From assembly GCA_949289295.1 (NCBI GenBank), contig CASENM010000004.1, positions 1 through 64,000 of the forward strand: a stretch of 64,000 nucleotides of DNA, read 5' to 3'. Every line of letters begins with the position of its first letter. The stretch's first letter is position 1. The notes under the pieces are model-generated. The model was not told the origin of the DNA and did no database searches. It saw only the letters and a list, made by a program, of their open reading frames with translations. This DNA is from an uncultured Bacteroides sp. (GTDB lineage Bacteria > Bacteroidota > Bacteroidia > Bacteroidales > Bacteroidaceae). The translations under genes were made by a program, and so were the position numbers. Positions 62,697-64,000 of the stretch are shown piece after piece.

Positions 62697-64000
62697 TCAG
62701 GAACGTACCGGCATTCTCTTGAGTATCTTCGGGAACTGCCAGAAAAAAACCAGTGTACAGCAGATGGCGGCAGTGCCATCGGATATGGCTTCGGCGGCAT
62801 ACACGCCACTGACGCCCATAAACCGGGGAAGTATCAAAGCAAGCGGGACCAACAGGAACACTTTCCGCAACAGGGCGATGAAAATAGAGACCTTTGCCTG
62901 CCCCAACGCCACGAACATATTCTGACAGGCACGCTGCAGTCCGAATATCGTCATTCCGGCCAGAAACAACGGCATGGTCCAACGCACCGTCTCTATCAGA
63001 CGTGCGTCATCGGTAAATGCGGCCGCCACAAAAGCCGGAAAACAGATCATGAACAGCATCAGTACAAGATTGAACGAAAACATCACAACCAGCGCAATCC
63101 GGAAACATTCTTTCACGCGCCGCTTGTCACCATGCCCATAATTATAACTCACAATCGGCACGAATCCTTGCGCGAATCCTACCAACGGAACACTGGCGAA
63201 CTGCATGGCACTCTGCAGGACCGCCAATGCGCTGACATAAATGTCCCCGAACAGCTTCAGACTTCCGTTCAACACGAATCCGACCAGGCTTTCAGTGCTT
63301 GCCATAATAAAAGGAGAAGCCCCCAGAGCCAACATCGAAAGCACAATCTTACGGTCGGCTTTCATATAACGCTTTTCCAGCGGAAGTGTCGCCTTATCGG
63401 AAAACAGGAAACCCAACACCCACGCCGCACTGCATGCCTGAGAAAAAATGGTAGCCCATGCCACACCTTTCACTCCCATATCGAACACAAAAATAAAAAT
63501 CGGGTCAAGGATAATGTTGAGAACCGCACCTATCAGTACGGAATACATGGCGACGGTAGGACGCCCCTGGCAATTGATGAACGTGTTCAGACCTGTAGAA
63601 AGCTCCACGAAGACGGTTCCAAGCAGATACACCGACAAATAGTCCACCGCATACGGCAATGTACGCTCGGACGCGCCTGTCAGAAGCAGAAGCGGTTCCA
63701 TGAATATATATGAAAGAGAAGCTGTGGTCAGTGCAAACAATATCAGCAACACAAAACCGTTTCCCAATATCTCCCCGGCCCTCCTCCGGTCGCCCTGTCC
63801 GAGCGCAATGGCCGCCAACGGTGCACCGCCCGCACCCACGATGGAAGAGAAAGCCGATATAAGCACGATTATGGAAGTAGTCACCCCCACTCCCGCCAAC
63901 GCATCAGTACCGATTCCGGGAATATGTCCGATGTATATACGGTCTACTATACTATAAAGCAGGTTGACAAACTGTGCGGCCACAGCCGGAAGCGCCATCT
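62697..64000 (-). CDS. MATE-family efflux transporter, N terminus cut by the window edge
   Basis: About 434 residues are visible, reading to the window edge; the ATG at 63998 is probably internal because MATE proteins have 10-25 residues before the first helix. Eleven to twelve hydrophobic segments are present. Family pieces: NLLYSIVDRIYIGHIPGIGT, LAGVGVTTSIIVLISAFSSI and GQGDRRRAGEILGNGF, with the second-half counterpart QGFVPIVSYNYGHGDKRRVK. MATE pumps export drugs or metabolites by Na+ or H+ antiport. The stop lies 4 bp from the convergent topB stop. Confidence 0.93.
   Translation of the reverse strand, partial: MALPAVAAQFVNLLYSIVDRIYIGHIPGIGTDALAGVGVTTSIIVLISAFSSIVGAGGAPLAAIALGQGDRRRAGEILGNGFVLLILFALTTASLSYIFMEPLLLLTGASERTLPYAVDYLSVYLLGTVFVELSTGLNTFINCQGRPTVAMYSVLIGAVLNIILDPIFIFVFDMGVKGVAWATIFSQACSAAWVLGFLFSDKATLPLEKRYMKADRKIVLSMLALGASPFIMASTESLVGFVLNGSLKLFGDIYVSALAVLQSAMQFASVPLVGFAQGFVPIVSYNYGHGDKRRVKECFRIALVVMFSFNLVLMLFMICFPAFVAAAFTDDARLIETVRWTMPLFLAGMTIFGLQRACQNMFVALGQAKVSIFIALLRKVFLLVPLALILPRFMGVSGVYAAEAISDGTAAICCTLVFFWQFPKILKRMPVRS

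Noticed and set aside
62421..63713. 430-codon plus-strand frame after topB
   Set aside because: It overlaps the topB zinc ribbon and the MATE gene in antisense and reads as noise (many His, Gln, Arg).

Overview
The window reads as chromosomal core DNA of a gut Bacteroidales bacterium, most likely Bacteroides or Phocaeicola; species cannot be fixed by eye. The evidence is two SusC/SusD-type outer-membrane pairs, many lipoproteins with Bacteroidetes families (DUF4199, DUF6452, DUF6048, DUF5715), a methylmalonyl-CoA decarboxylase operon typical of propionate formers, and many promoters of the Bacteroides type (TAnnTTTG, sometimes with TTTG or TTG 19-20 bp upstream). I see no phage, integrase, insertion sequence or CRISPR array.

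Layout. 1-3.9 kb: SusD (cut by the window edge) and SusC, minus strand. 4.2-5.5 kb: ndk and a MarC protein, convergent. 5.6-11.6 kb: plus-strand operon of a Crp/Fnr regulator, M3 metallopeptidase, lipoprotein, dCMP deaminase, S41 protease and 5-formyl-THF cyclo-ligase. 11.5-12.9 kb: recF and a DciA-like gene, minus. 13.1-14.4 kb: TPR membrane protein and ribH. 14.4-14.8 kb: duplicated tRNA-Tyr/tRNA-Gly block. 14.8-20.2 kb: gcvT, pepT, an outer-membrane barrel protein and a PurF-like protein without the usual N-terminal cysteine. 20.4-20.8 kb: stable-RNA operon with a probable SRP RNA and two identical tRNA-Thr genes. 20.9-25.2 kb: plus-strand run DUF4199, GT2 glycosyltransferase, two envelope proteins, MntP and ApbE. 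25.5-27.4 kb: an EamA transporter, a secreted protein of unknown function and repeat-rich spacers. 27.7-33.1 kb: second SusD/SusC pair. 33.4-37.8 kb: truA, DUF5715 lipoprotein, YeiH, an AraC regulator and a DUF308 protein.

37.9-47.3 kb is the most unusual block: seven minus-strand genes for a porin, an imelysin-like lipoprotein, a di-haem DUF1111 lipoprotein, a second porin, a c-type cytochrome lipoprotein, a FkbO/XanB2-like RidA-superfamily protein and a fused CcsB-CcsA cytochrome c synthase. Together they look like a self-contained envelope haem/iron/redox system with its own haem-attachment machine. 47.6-52.2 kb: sodium-pumping methylmalonyl-CoA decarboxylase and methylmalonyl-CoA epimerase, the succinate-to-propionate branch. 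52.7-58.0 kb: GNAT/FemAB-like transferase, then a plus-strand run of nitroreductase, small membrane protein, DUF2520 protein, KdsC-like phosphatase, Maf and RmuC. 58.1-64 kb: hisS, a membrane zinc protease, topB and a MATE transporter cut by the edge.

Spacers carry several families of palindromic or tandem repeats: nested AAACGC hairpins, GAGGCTGTCT hairpins, CGCAGTGAAG hairpins, GTAGGGGCG palindromes and an A-rich heptad-like repeat. Many sit just after stop codons and probably act as terminators.
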